DNA from: Coprinellus micaceus
Taxonomy: Eukaryota > Basidiomycota > Agaricomycetes > Agaricales > Psathyrellaceae
Reading direction: 5' to 3'
NCBI GenBank assembly: GCA_951394405.1
Contig: OX596334.1
Coordinates: forward strand, 4,712,001-4,776,000
Length of the DNA: 64,000 nucleotides
Positions 13,982 to 26,600 of this stretch are shown one piece after another. Under the pieces are notes generated by a model. That model searched no databases and was not told the DNA's origin. It saw only the letters and a program-made list of their open reading frames with translations. The translations under genes and the position numbers were made by a program. Positions within the stretch are counted from its first letter, which is position 1, and each line of letters starts with the position of its first letter.

Positions 13982-14482
13982 AATGCGGGTGTAAAGGTCT
14001 GCGCCGACAGTCCTGGAACGGGTATGAGCGCATACCACACCCACCCGTTGAGCCGCCAACCTAGCCTCCTGTTCACGTGCCATCCACACGTCCCAGCCCA
14101 TCATACCCAGTGACCCTCCGACACAACCACGAGATCCCGAGTCCCACCGTCTAGTAGCATAACGACACAAGCAAATGACCTCCCCGCTAAGATAGAGGTG
14201 CGGTTACAGTGACCCTTGAGCAGGAGGAAAGTAAAGGAGCACGCCACCTTGATATCCGCACGAACAACACCCAGGAAGGTCAGAGGTTGAAAGGGGGTGC
14301 AAGATCAAATATAATTACACGCTAAAGAATGACTACCCGCCGACGTTATTAATGTCAATCACTGCATGAACGGGGTGGTGGGGTGCGATTCGTATGTGTG
14401 GCCCTCGAGCCGTCAGGACTGAACTGGTTGGTTGGCCCACAATGGAACCATCGCCAACTGTTGGAACCCTCAGATGTGGTCT
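13982..14482. other. Spacer between R1 and R2 copies
   Basis: About 500 bp separates the B copies of R1 and R2. The corresponding A copies are separated by 8.0 kb that includes TPR-CHAT gene 1. I see no gene here. Confidence 0.4.
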
Positions 14483-15420
14483 AGATCGACAGAGAGAAGG
14501 ATTCAAAGCTCACCGGAAAATAATCCGTAACATGGCACTGAAATGAGGGACGATGAAAGTCGGCACGAGCGCCTGCTTCGGTGTAGACCCTGAGGTTGAG
14601 CGTCAATGATCAATGATCCGCACAAGGTGAAGAAATCTGGACTCGTGAGTGATACGGTTGGTCAGGAGTCAGGACGCACAGTGACCCGCATCGAATGGCG
14701 GGGTGGAGAATCAGTGAGGCTGGCGGGGCCAAGGCGTCCACCCTGCCTGGTTGACAAGGCATTAATCGCGTGTACATGGCGAAAGGGGGACTTTGGGGAA
14801 AGCAGACGTACCTTTGACAACGCCAAGAATGGGCGAACAGCCGCCAGTCAATACGCCCGGGTTGAACGAGCGTATCAACGGGGTTCTGGAATGGTGAGGC
14901 GAAGGCCCCACAGCGCTGTCGATGCAAGGAAGAACGGTGGGTTGGGCCCCACAAGAAATTCTATGTGAAGAACGGGGTCAGTAGGCTGTAGTCTCTCTCT
15001 AACAGTTCGGGAACGAGACGAGGATCACACGAGAGTGGAGGGGGGTTTATCGAGACGCAGTAAGAATGGGACTCGAGATTGAAGGACGAGGGAGGATACA
15101 TCATGGAAAGGCAAAGACGAGGCTGGATACTTACGACAAGTTCCGCGGCTCACACACCCTATGCCACTGTAACGAACTCCCCTCTCTAATGCCTCTGCGG
15201 AACGATCTGCACTCTGGGCTCAACGTGGTGCCAGAGGCTCAACGTCTCGACGACCCCATTTGAAGGGAAGCATGCCTGCCGAGGACGTTTCGTGCTCGAG
15301 AAGGGCGAATCAAACCGGAGCGATCTCCACTGACGACGCTGCAGTGGTACGACGAGTCGTTCGCCTTTCTCGGGAATCCGGCATCCGAGCTTGAAGGTCG
15401 ACGAGGACAGACGCCGTTCG
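14483..15420. repeat. Diverged dispersed repeat R2, copy B
   Basis: This is the counterpart of 8701-9520 in the same orientation. The pair shares long colinear blocks despite many substitutions, and this copy holds an extra stretch near 15275-15345. No open frame is conserved between the copies, so it is not an evident gene. Confidence 0.75.
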
Positions 15421-17362
15421 AGCAAGGGAGGAACAGGTCTAAATAGCGAGGGCATGGTATACGGAGGGAAGAGGGGCAACCGGAGCTGGGCCTGGCGCGC
15501 AGGAACTGTGAGGCTCCATTGGCACAGAGTCTGTAAACTTGTGTACGACGCGGCATGCATTCATAGTATGCGGTTGGGGGAACAATTTCTAGGCCTGTTT
15601 GGCGTTGGGTGAGGTTTGTGCGGGGGCGGCGACGAGGAAGAGGGATACGGCGTTGATAAGGGCGTTGAGTTCCCTTTCAAACAGCGAAGCTTTAAGGCCG
15701 CCATTGCCGAGCCTGCATGGAGGTTGGGGCCTAGGAGGCTGCGTGGAGGTGCGCGAGAAAGCATGAGTCCGAGTTGGCGGCGAAGAACGTCCATGCGACG
15801 GATAGATCTACGGTGAACAGGGTTAGTCCAGTATGCTCTTCAATCGGAGTAGGGTAGGGGGGAAAGATGACGGTGAGCAGGGGTAGGCACAAGGAGCGTA
15901 TCGAAATGGAGGATACATATTGGGATAGGAGGGCAACTACGAAGGGGGAAAGCAAGGGGAGGGTATAGAGACGCACCAAGATCCTAAAGTCCCCATAGCC
16001 TGCAGACAAACAATATCACACAAGACATGTAGGCACCGTCGGTCCGATTCCTGTGTATGGGCAGGTGAGTTTGGAAAAGGAGGTGGTCGAGAGCCGGCGA
16101 GATGGAGGTCAGCGTGATACAGGATGGGAATGTGGGCGATAGAATCGAAAGAGGTCGAAGAGAGGGGCGGGCTTGACCATGGTGTCATTCTGTGGCGTTG
16201 GGAGGAGTTGTCTGTATGGGGCGTCGCTGTCCTTGGTGCGAGCTGCGAACAATACAGTCACGGCGCGGGCATCGGGCTCGAGATGAGAAGAAGGCATTAT
16301 CCTAATGCGAGGCAATGAAGGAAGGACACAACCCGCTGCAGGCTGCTGCAGGAAGGCATCATACAACCCCTAACTCTGGGTTCGGCACGGCGCGGCACGC
16401 AGTGTTATGCCGATTCTTCTTCGCGAATCACCACTTCCCTCCCGCTATCGCATGCGCTCCGAGGGAATCCCTGAGCCTATAAGGTGAAGGTCTTCATTCT
16501 CTTGGATCCCCCGGTTAATTTTCCCCCTTGTTCTTCTACCATGGTCACTTAATATCGGAACTACTGTCGTCCCCCCTCACGGTGTCCACACGCTGACTTG
16601 TTTCGTCCATCCGAACTCTGGACTAGCACCCGGCTAACCATCCCAAATGCTCCCCACGCTGGACATATCGCACTATCACCCGCCTTGCCTGTATTCCACC
16701 CCTCCCCGATACTCGTTCTTCTGGGAGGACCCGTCTCAATGGGCCGTTCAGTCACTGTTCCCAACGCTGCGCCCTTCATTCCATGCGGATTTTGCCTCGA
16801 TCCAAGTTCTGTTGGGCCTACTGCATGGGCTCCTACATCTTATCTCAGCACGATATCTCTTGTCCAAAGGGGCGCCGCTGAGCTATCCCTGTTATTTGCG
16901 CAACCCAAACACGACTATCTATGAGACACCGAGGCCATGCGGTTCGACTAAAATAAGCGCCCGTCCACGATATGTGAATGAATTCGCACTTGAACTCAGA
17001 CGGCACATTTCTAAGCCCAACATTTGACCAACATAATGTTTGGTTCACCCCAAGGAACTCGCCGACAGTCCTCAAGGCAGTCGGTTCCGTGGAGTTCCTC
17101 CTCTCCCCTGGGTTTCCACTCCGTACAAGTTCACCTTCCGGCGTCATTAATTGGAAGATATATTCAGTGTTGACGACTACTCAGGGCTATAAAGTCTCCG
17201 TCACTAAGTCTTTCTGGGTTAAATTCCGGAGTATCTAATGAATATACTACGTACGAGGTGAAAGCATTGGCGCGGGACGAATTCAGTGAGCGATAGCCTG
17301 GTGCAAGACCGCACCGACCTCGAGGAGCCGGGGAAGGGCCGTAAAACTGGATGCACATCCGT
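15421..17362. other. Intergenic, no supported gene
   Basis: No coding exon is recognised. TAAGCGCCC recurs at 16954-16962. The final 130 bp is the likely 3' flank of the minus-strand DUF6533 gene that ends at 17363. Confidence 0.45.
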
Positions 17363-19071
17363 TCAAGCAAGGGAGGGGTCGCACGGTCTCTTCTCTGCTG
17401 CCCGCGCGGATAGCAGACCCCCTGCATCCTGGGGAGCCGCCACCGCTTCCATGCTGTCTCCAGAGCCATCTGGGTCGCTGGAGTCCCCTGACTCGCGGGC
17501 AGGATTTCCATGATTGAACATCAGAGTGGACAGTGCGACTTGCGTCCCTGGGTCATCTACCTTCCTCATTTGGAGGATCAGACGGTCTACGAAAACCAGT
17601 AGAAAAGACCACCCAAACCTATAGAGCCTGAAGTTAGCCACTTCGATCTGAAAATCGTAGAACTCTACACTCACGCCTCGAGGACACCATACCCCTGCGG
17701 CATCTGGGCGAAGCATCATCATTCTGTAGTGATGGAATTTGGGGAGTTGATCTCACCTTGTCCTGCAGTGTATTCCACAAGACTCTCAGGAGGTTGGAAA
17801 CTGGCCCCTTGAGCGTTAGTTATTAGCTCACTAGCTCAAGGGCGATAGTGACCTACCCAAAGCTCCGATGTAGTAGAACCCTCCTTCCTGTTTGATGACC
17901 TTAATGAGGTTATGATTCTGCTGGCGGTACCGCTTGAAAATGGTCACTAGTCCAGCCAACAAGGCCACTGCCAAAAATGGGGGTTGGGTTTAGCAGTGTT
18001 CGTCGATAAGGTGATTATCCCCCCAAAAGCACGCACCGCTGGTACGGACCAAGGCAAAGTAGCTCCCAATGACCTCAAGGAGGGGGTGGCGTCCAGGGAT
18101 ATAGTTGCACGCGTATCCCAGAATCTCGTCGAGAATCGACTTTTTGATAGCTAAAAGATGGCCTTGAGCCGGAGTCAACATTTAACACTGGGCCAACGCT
18201 CGCCTTCCTGATCTAGGGCATTTGCCAGTTCGAGTGCTACTTGCGGAAGCGTTAGTGCCTGTCGCGATGTGAGTTCTCCGAATTCCGACAGTTGTATTAC
18301 CAACTGACCAGGAATACCGCGATCAGAATCCAGAGGTGCTTTGGCTTCCCACCCAAAAGAGCGTAGAGACACAACCAGAGTGTCGCTTTCCGTGCAAATG
18401 TGAGCGTTATATCACGCAGAGGTCAGCCAGGAAACGGGGCTCACCTTCAGCACAGGTACGTGCGACCTCCATGAAAACTATACATTCTCCAGGTCATTGA
18501 CGGGTCACAGCTTTTGCATAAGAGAACGTACTGTTGATGACATTCGAGATCGCCCTGCAGCCCTGCGCTCAGTTTGTCAGAAGACCTTGGGTTAAACACC
18601 GTGAAACGACACAACACTGACCGGAAGCGAGATTGTCATATAGGTCCTCCAGTTTGCTAGACGAACAACAGTAAGCACCAATAACTTGCTGAGGAGGGGG
18701 AAAAGGTTTACGCAAATACCAAAATGCCGTAGCCACGATTGCTGTATATCGGGTCACCAGGAAAAGGATCTTCCCCATCGTCCTCTTCTGGGGCCAAATA
18801 TGGGCAACCTCTTCGTCGATGGTCGTCACGTAATAGTAGAGCTGTCGAACCCCCATCAGTCAGCGTTCAGTACCCGTAGGGGCAGTCCACGGTGGTCACC
18901 AGAGTCATTGAGCTTGACACTGTGAATAACGAATTGCGGTCGGCATTTGAGAATGTCGTGGAAGGAGAGGGTGGCGGCCCACGTACTTGTCACGAATTCT
19001 TCGATCTGCCACTCCTGGTACTGGGGAAGGAGGCTCAGGATGAGGCGTGCCGTTTTGTTGTCGACCTCCAT
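17363..19071 (-). CDS. DUF6533-family multi-pass membrane protein (gene 1)
   Basis: This minus-strand gene begins at the ATG at 19071-19069 (protein start MEVDNKTARL). It contains the DUF6533 signature across an exon near 18690-18850: LYYYVTTIDEEVAHIWPQ followed by MGKILFLVTRYTAI. DUF6533 is an uncharacterised family common in Agaricomycetes, usually with about seven membrane segments. The last exons encode LYRFGWSFLLVFVDRLILQM, a membrane segment, then a soluble Ser/Asp-rich tail ending at the stop at 17363. An intron of 47 bases (donor GTGAGTG, acceptor CTTCAG) lies near 17640-17690. Central exons (about 17750-18600) are split by several short introns whose borders I could not fix, so the exact protein is uncertain. 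No function is known. Confidence 0.7.
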
Positions 19072-22000
19072 CCAGAGAAATTCGGTAGGGGAACGGGGCC
19101 TGATGGAAAGCGACGCGATGTGGGTCAGATATATAAGGGGTTTCTCTCCTCGGTTTGCCCACCAACATGACCGCAGATCCCCTGAAAGAGAGATAACTGG
19201 GTAAATAGATAGGGTCCAAACGAACTCGAAGGCATCTTTCACATCCACACACCATGGTAAGGATCGCGATCACTGTTTAATCGTCGCCTCAACTCCACAT
19301 TGAATACAATCAGTTCTGATTGGATTCCTGATTGGCGCCTAAAGGCGACCCCAGCCGATTTATTCGAAGTCATGGGAGAACAACATACCTCTGTGGCACA
19401 TCAGCGCCCGTGTAAGTCACTATTTATATCCACTCAGCTAGCTTAAAATGGGCGCCTAGGACCTGGGGAGCTTGGTTTCCCCAGCGCCCTTCAGCCCCGA
19501 CGTAACCGAGAGGGCCATCCATCCGCTCGCATGTTTTCCTATCAATCCATATATTTACGTTGGCTGAGTTCTCCGCCTTCCTAATTTGCGTGCGTGAGAT
19601 GTGTCGTGAATGGGTGTGACCAGATAGTGAGACCAAAGGCAGGGTCCGGAGTGTTGCGCTGCAGGCAACCACCTCAGTAGCTCCGAATCACCAGGTTGGA
19701 AGCCTCACCTTCAATTTGCGTGCAAGAGTAAGGGGCAGGTGCGGACAGCCCAGGCCACATTTTCACCGATTACCTGTGATATCAGCGGATAGCCCCTTGA
19801 TTGGAGCGACGTGAAAGATAAGAAAGCGACTGTGGGGGGTGGAGCGAGATAGACGCCCGTATTGGCTCCCAGCTTGAATGAAACCCATCAGTTTCAGGGA
19901 ATATTTGGCAGCTCCCGGCTCAGAGGTTTCGAACCTTCCGTCAATTGGTGATTTGAAACCAGTCGACAAGCCGGAGATTGAGGGCTCTGAGCTGGAAATG
20001 TTTCGTGGAGGCAATGAGATGGGCGGGGGTGCTACCTACTATGTTTGACCTGAGACTGAGGTATGTCGGAGACTTCAGGTGCGTGGCACCTACCCGATCG
20101 TCGGACTCGACTGTAGTCCTTGCACTACGAGGATCCTTGTCGGATTGTGCTTGTAAGCGTGGCGAACCTCGGCGCCTGGCAGTACCGCGCATCGGCAAGT
20201 GGTCATGGGATCGCGGATGCAGGCGGGTCTCGTTGGATATGTTACTATTAGCCTCGTTCCTTAAACAAGATAGGGTGGAGATGGGTATAAATGGGTGCGA
20301 GCCGCGAATCGATCCACGTATCATTGATCCGCGCATTCGTTGGTCAGAGAAAGGGATACCCTTTGATCACCCAGGGCATACCACCCCGCCCTACTAACCG
20401 CCAAATCCCCTGGCGTGGAACATCGCAGGTCTTAATTGGGGTGGGAGACAGAGTGGAGACAAGGCGAACTGTGGAGGGAGGTCAGAAAGCGAAAGAAGGC
20501 ACAATCGACCTTGCTCGATGTGACATGAAGATTAAACCCAACGTGGTCCCATAAACGGATTAGATTCCCCTAATGCTCCGCATGGGATGACACCAGTCGA
20601 ACCACGCCTCCGCCAGTCTCGACACGCCTCTATACGAATTTGCTAAGTGGGGGGGACTCGCCCTGAAGAATTCCACGTTCGGTTCCAACTGTACCTAGTC
20701 GCTACCTCACCGCGACCTTAACTTTCACACCCTCAAGCCTTTCCATCCCCCACCCATACCCCTCTCACTCCGGCGCTTAGGAACCACCAAACCACAACAT
20801 CACCCGCTCACCAGCTCCCCCAGCAATACTTTCGCAGCGCGCGTCGGGGTACACGGCTCGAGTTGGAGGAGCATGGACGGCCTAGGAGGGCGTATTTGGA
20901 TTGTGGAGCGCAGCGTGGAGGGCTGACACGCGGAAGTGGTTTCATGATGACGGGTGTCGAGACCGGTTCGAAACACCAAGGTGGGTGTCATTGGCGATCG
21001 TCGGGGCCACGGTAAATGGTGTACGAAGAAGCGTGGAAGTAGCCTCAAAGCGTAAACACCGAACGGAATGGAGAATTCGATGGTCGGGGTTGGGTCGAGG
21101 TCAGGACGACGGAAAGGATCGGTGGTGGCGATGATGATGAAAGGTTCACGTTGGAACAGCGCCAACCGCGACGATGGTGTAGGTCTACCACCATGACGTC
21201 ACGACCGTTCGTTGTGGTGTCCCGGCTGGGTGCGGACACCCTCAATATTTATCCTTTCTCCGACACCGCGCGGTAGCGCGGGTGTCGTTCGTCTCACCGC
21301 GTGGTGCGGAACGGATGCTCGGAAGCTTCGCTTCCGGGCTCCGAGATTCGTAGTATAAAAACCCAATGTACTTACTTACATTCCCCAACTCGTGCTCCCC
21401 CGAGCTCACTCCCTCTTCTCGTTCCCCTCAATGCCAACGTCCCTTAGAGCTTGATCCCCCCTCGAACCCGAGCGATCCTCCCGCACCCGCAGGGGTTAGG
21501 ATCCTCACATCGTATTGACCGTGGGCTTCAATAAGCCGACAACCATGTTCGCTGCAGCGCTGAGAGATGGGGTGCCGGTGACGAATTTTGCGGGGGTCGA
21601 ATATAGAATGACGTCGAGGTAGAGTCTTCCTTGAACCATATAGGCAGGCGGAAATCGTGATCGATGTCAAACCTCGGTGTTGACCACGGCCGTTGCGCTT
21701 CAAAGACCTTCGATAGCTGGGGATTGGGACGGCGATGCGATTTGAGCCGTCGCTAGGCACACGGTATCCCGTCCACCTTCGACCGATGTGGAAACCTATA
21801 AAGCGGGGAGGGTCAGAACAGGTCGAGTAGAGCACCAGGAATGCGATTGGGCTGGTGCGACGCGGGATAATGACGAGAACGTATCGTGGACATGGTCCAC
21901 GGCGAAAAGCGGAGAAGGAACGAGCCTAGTTTGGTGACGGGCTACGGGCCACCTCATACAGGGTCCCATCTCCCGGTACCAAGCTCCGAGAGGAAGGTCT

Positions 22001-23639
22001 AGTCGTCACTAGCATCCGAGTATAGCCTCCTCCCCCATCTGCTACCCGTCGCGTATCCAGAATCAGAACCCTCCCACTCTGGCCTGGCTCGACTCGAGAC
22101 GCCCACCCGAACAGGGCGTATACCCTTCGTCGTAGGCGCTCCAAACGTCGTCTGCCTCCCCGCGCCAAATCAGGTACTATTATCAACACTGTTCGTGGTT
22201 AAAGGGATGTTCACCGAAGGATCAACGAGTGATGAAGCTGAGGATCTTGGGTCTGGGGTCGGGCCTGTCTCTTCCGATGGACAGCGAGACTGTTTTCGAC
22301 ATTCTGGTTGAAGGTGAATGCTAATGTTCTGATATCATGTATGCCGCAAGCCGACGAAGGTGAGCCAGGAAGGAAATAGGACGGCGTCGTGATGAAGAGA
22401 GAGTCGGCGTTCATCGGGGAGAGACAGGGATGGTGGTCGTTCGGATGATGATGAACGGGGGAGGTTGCGCTGAAGGACCAGTTCAAATCGAGCGCTGTCA
22501 TGGAGGGCGGACGATAACCTCTCGGATCTTCTCCTCGCTGGTGGACGCTTGCTGAGCTCTCTTTTGAAAGACAATTAAAGGGGAGGAAATCGATGGCGTT
22601 GGCGAAGATTGGGATGGTAGGACACGGTTCAAAGGAAGGTGCACAAGGGGGCGGCAACCCATCCCAAAAGTGACGTCAGGGCCTGCAACCCTAACCTCAC
22701 TGCGATCCGGCTTGGGCCCCCGACTTCAAGGAACCCCAGCTCTCCTTTGCACGGACCCACAACCTCGCCGCCCACGAACGCCCCTCTCCTTGAATCACCT
22801 CCACATAGACGTCGTGTTCACTCTGTCCCTTAATTCGGCGGGCGACTTCATTTCTTACTCATGATACCCTTTGCTCGTCCTCAAACCTCTCGCCGCTTGT
22901 ATCCCACTTCTCCGGATAGGTCGCGCCCTCCATTGCCGCGCGACTGCATGCCCTACCACAAGTTCTAGCGTTAATCTGAGCTTCCTTGCTTTCGTGCATC
23001 GCCTCTTCTCGCTCGTTCCCATCACTCGGCATGATCCAAACAGCGACTCGATTTCTGGACGTCCTACGTGCGATTGCCCAGGTGGCATGCGATGGTCATT
23101 CACCGCTTGTAAGTGATACTTGTCTATGAGCCGCAACGTTGGTGTGAGGTTTGTCGCCTCGATCACTTCTGGAAGTCGTTTCCTCACCCACTGGGACATT
23201 GACTCGCGGTGCACTCCCCACAATCTTGCGCGTTCAGCTGCCTATCCCACGGAGGGGCTACTCCGAAGCGAAGTATCCACCCCAGGAACTACCGCTGACG
23301 TGGACAGGTAGCCATTGGCAACGAGCCTACGCATCATTGCCAATAGTATGAAATAAGCGCCCGGAAATAGGTCCGCGACATTGCCACATGCCACGTTGCG
23401 ACTCAATACAATACCCACCCCCGTTTTCGAAGGATATGCACGGCTCCTTCGATATGTCAGTGCGTCTGAATATGGCCAAACTTCCACCACAGCATCACCG
23501 TTCCAGGTTGACCGCGTGACAGTCCGGGCGCAGTGTTCACGTCGATCCAATCGACGATAACGATCCATCGTCCTGACTTCTAGTGTCAACCTCACCCACT
23601 TGAAGCTCATACCGCGAAGTGTACTAGTAACCGACCTAG
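19072..23639. other. Intergenic, no supported gene
   Basis: I see no supported coding gene over 4.5 kb. Two strong hairpins lie at 21261-21287 and 21318-21345, just ahead of a TATA-like TATAAAAA at 21353. The word TAAGCGCCC occurs at 23354-23362, about 280 bp before the first coding sequence of the second TPR-CHAT gene. Candidate open frames on both strands show no domain signal. Confidence 0.45.
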
Positions 23640-26600
23640 GAATGGAATATCGAGAGTACGTCGTCGTTGTGTCGCTCTAAGCGTGCTCCAGCTGAAGGAG
23701 TCGGCAGAGCAACATTCCCCGTAGACGAGGCAGCAAGGTAAGATCTCTGCAAGCACATAGGCAATTAAACCTCTCACCAGCGATATATCACCAGTCGAAT
23801 CTGGATAACAGGCACGCATACTCTCTCGACATATGCCATATTCCCACTTAAAGGCCTCCCAGATATTGTTCTTGAACGGGACGAAGCATCCGATGAAGCA
23901 CAGCAGCGGGTCAACCTAACTGAGCTGTCTATCGTTGGGCTCGCAGGCACAGGCGGCGATGCAAAAGACTTCATCCTATCCAAAGTATCTTCCCGACGAT
24001 GGGAGTTGAGGAATTCTATCGAGCTGTGAGTTCGCATACGCCCGTCACTCTTGATCCCGCGATAACCGAGTACCAAAAGCCCCCCTGGAGTCGATGCACT
24101 GGAATGTGTTGTCAAGTGCGACGACGGACAAGACATTGGACTCGTCACTTTGGACCGTATTCGGTATGAGGATACATGGCTACCTACCGATCAGCGTAAG
24201 GTATTCGGTTCCTTTGGGCTTATACTGTGACTAAAGGGCCGGCATTCGACAGGACCGAGAAGAGCGTTCGATACTATTCTCACCCAATCGCGCTTTTCCA
24301 TTTCGTGGGCCACCCAACGAATGCATCCTGAGCCGATTATAGATGGGGAGGGTGAGTGATCCCCTTGCGCAGTTGAAAAGGCTGGTGACTGATTGCACTG
24401 CCATAGAACGTTCGTACATCGACGATACGGTACAGGCCTCGAAAGTCCACCACGGCGGATTCGGAACCGATGACGAGCTTAGTGAGCTATCGAAGGCAAT
24501 TTCGACCCTGAAGGACATCTTGAACGGCATTCCTGACAATGACCCAAGCCACCCCGCTGCTCTCAATGACCTCGGATGTTCCCTTCGGAGTCGCTTTCAA
24601 TTACTGGGAGACCCTGAGGATATCACTGGGGCGGTCTCGTCGCTCAAGAGATCCTCAGAGCTTACCCCCGAAGGCGACCCAAGTCTCCCCTCCCGGCTCA
24701 ACAACCTCGGGTACTGCCTATCATCTCGTTTCCAACGGAACGGCGAGCTTCAGGATATAACTGAGGCCATCTCGACGCTGCAGAGATCGGTTTGCCTTTC
24801 GAACGACGACCAGGCGGAGCTACCCACCCGGCTGATCAACCTTGGGAACGCGCTCCGCCTTCGATTCGAGCATACTGGAAAACTTCAAGATATTGCGGAA
24901 GCAATCTCCACACAAAGGAAGGCTGTGAGCCTCGTTGCAGAGGGCCACGCAGCTCTACCCGTCATGCTCAGCAATCTCGGGAACTCGCTCGAGGCTCGCT
25001 TCGAGCGAACCGGGGACCTTCGAGATATCTCAGAGGCTATTTCCTCTCAGAAAAAAGCTCTCAGCCTCTCACCCAAGGGACATCAATACAACTGTCTCGG
25101 AAACGCGTTCCACCTCCGCTTTAGTCACACCGGAGACGCCCAGGACGCCTCTGAAGCGATATCCGCGCTGCAGAGAGCTGTGAGCCTCACTCCTGAGGGC
25201 CATGCAACCCTGCCTGCTTGTCTCAACTGCCTCGGCACTGCGTTTCAGGCTCGATTTGAGCGCATTGGCGATCTCCAGGACAACGCCGAAGCGATATTAG
25301 CACAAAGGAGAGCCGTAGAACTTGCCCCCGAAGGTCACGCAGAGCTACCCTCTTGGCTTAACAATCTCGGAAATTCGCTGGATTCTCGATTTGAGGACAC
25401 TGGTGACCTAGAGGACATCTCTGCAGCGATATCGGCGCAGCGCAGGGCTGTGCGTCTTGCTCCAGAGGGCCACGCAGACCTACCGGTCTGGCTTAGCAAC
25501 CTTGGAATCTCGTTGGACTCCAGGTTTGAAGCTACGGGTAATCTTGAGGACAACGCTGAATCAATCTCAGTGCAACGGAGAGCTGTACGCCTCGCTCCCG
25601 AAGGTCATGCAGAGCTGCACATCTGGCTCAACAACCTCGGAGTCTCGTTGTGTTCGCGGTTCGAGCGCACCAGTGATCTAGGGGACATCACTGCAGCGAT
25701 ATCGGTGCAGCAGCGAGCTGTGTCTCTCATTTCGGGGGGCCATGCAAACCTACCTATTTGCCTCACCAGCATTGCGGACTCCTGGCATGCTCGTTACGCC
25801 TCAACTGGCACCTCTGAAGATTTGGACGAAAGCATCCGCCATTATCGATCTGCGGCTACTTGCGCGTTCGGTTCCCCACAGTCCCGGCTTGAACCCGCTA
25901 TGCGTTGGGCCCGACTGTCGTATAAACATCACCCCTCGTCTGCCGACATCCTCCCCGCATTTGATACCGCAATCCATACAGTGGCGTTGATCGCAGGCTT
26001 GGAGCAAACGGTCCATCGAAGGTACTCCCTGCTTCAACAACACTCCAATTTGCCCCTCGAAGCTGCCGCCGCGGCGTTCGGATTTGAACGTCCGGATAAA
26101 GCCTTGGAGTGGCTGGAACACGGTCGCTGCCTTGTGTGGGGCCAACTCACTATCCTACGTTCACCACTCGACAAAGTACGGCACCACGACGCTGCGCTTG
26201 CTGACCGGATTATGTCTGTCTCAAAGCAACTCGAGAGTGCGGGGTCTACTGCGCGAGTATCGCATGTTGATATGGCACTTTCGGATAAAATGTTCCTAGA
26301 GGACGACGCGGGGAACCATTTACGTCTAGCGAGAGAATGGGACGGGCTCCTTGCACGGGTCAGATCGATTCCAGGACTCGAAGATTTCCTCCAGCCAATG
26401 GGGTACTCATCCATAGTGGAACATCTTCCAGTGTCGGGAATCATGGTCATTGTCAACGTGCATGAAGATCGGTGCGATGCGATCGCGATTCTGGCCTCAT
26501 CCGATAAGCCTCTCCATATCCCTCTCCCCAACTTTACGTCGAAGAAGGCCAAAGGGTATCGAGATATCCTCAACATCCAGCTGCAGTCTCAAGGGCTGCG

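Noticed and set aside
23774..24148. Minus-strand frame of 124 codons at the start of TPR-CHAT gene 2
   Set aside because: The plus strand here has a spliced frame homologous to gene 1, with matching intron positions.
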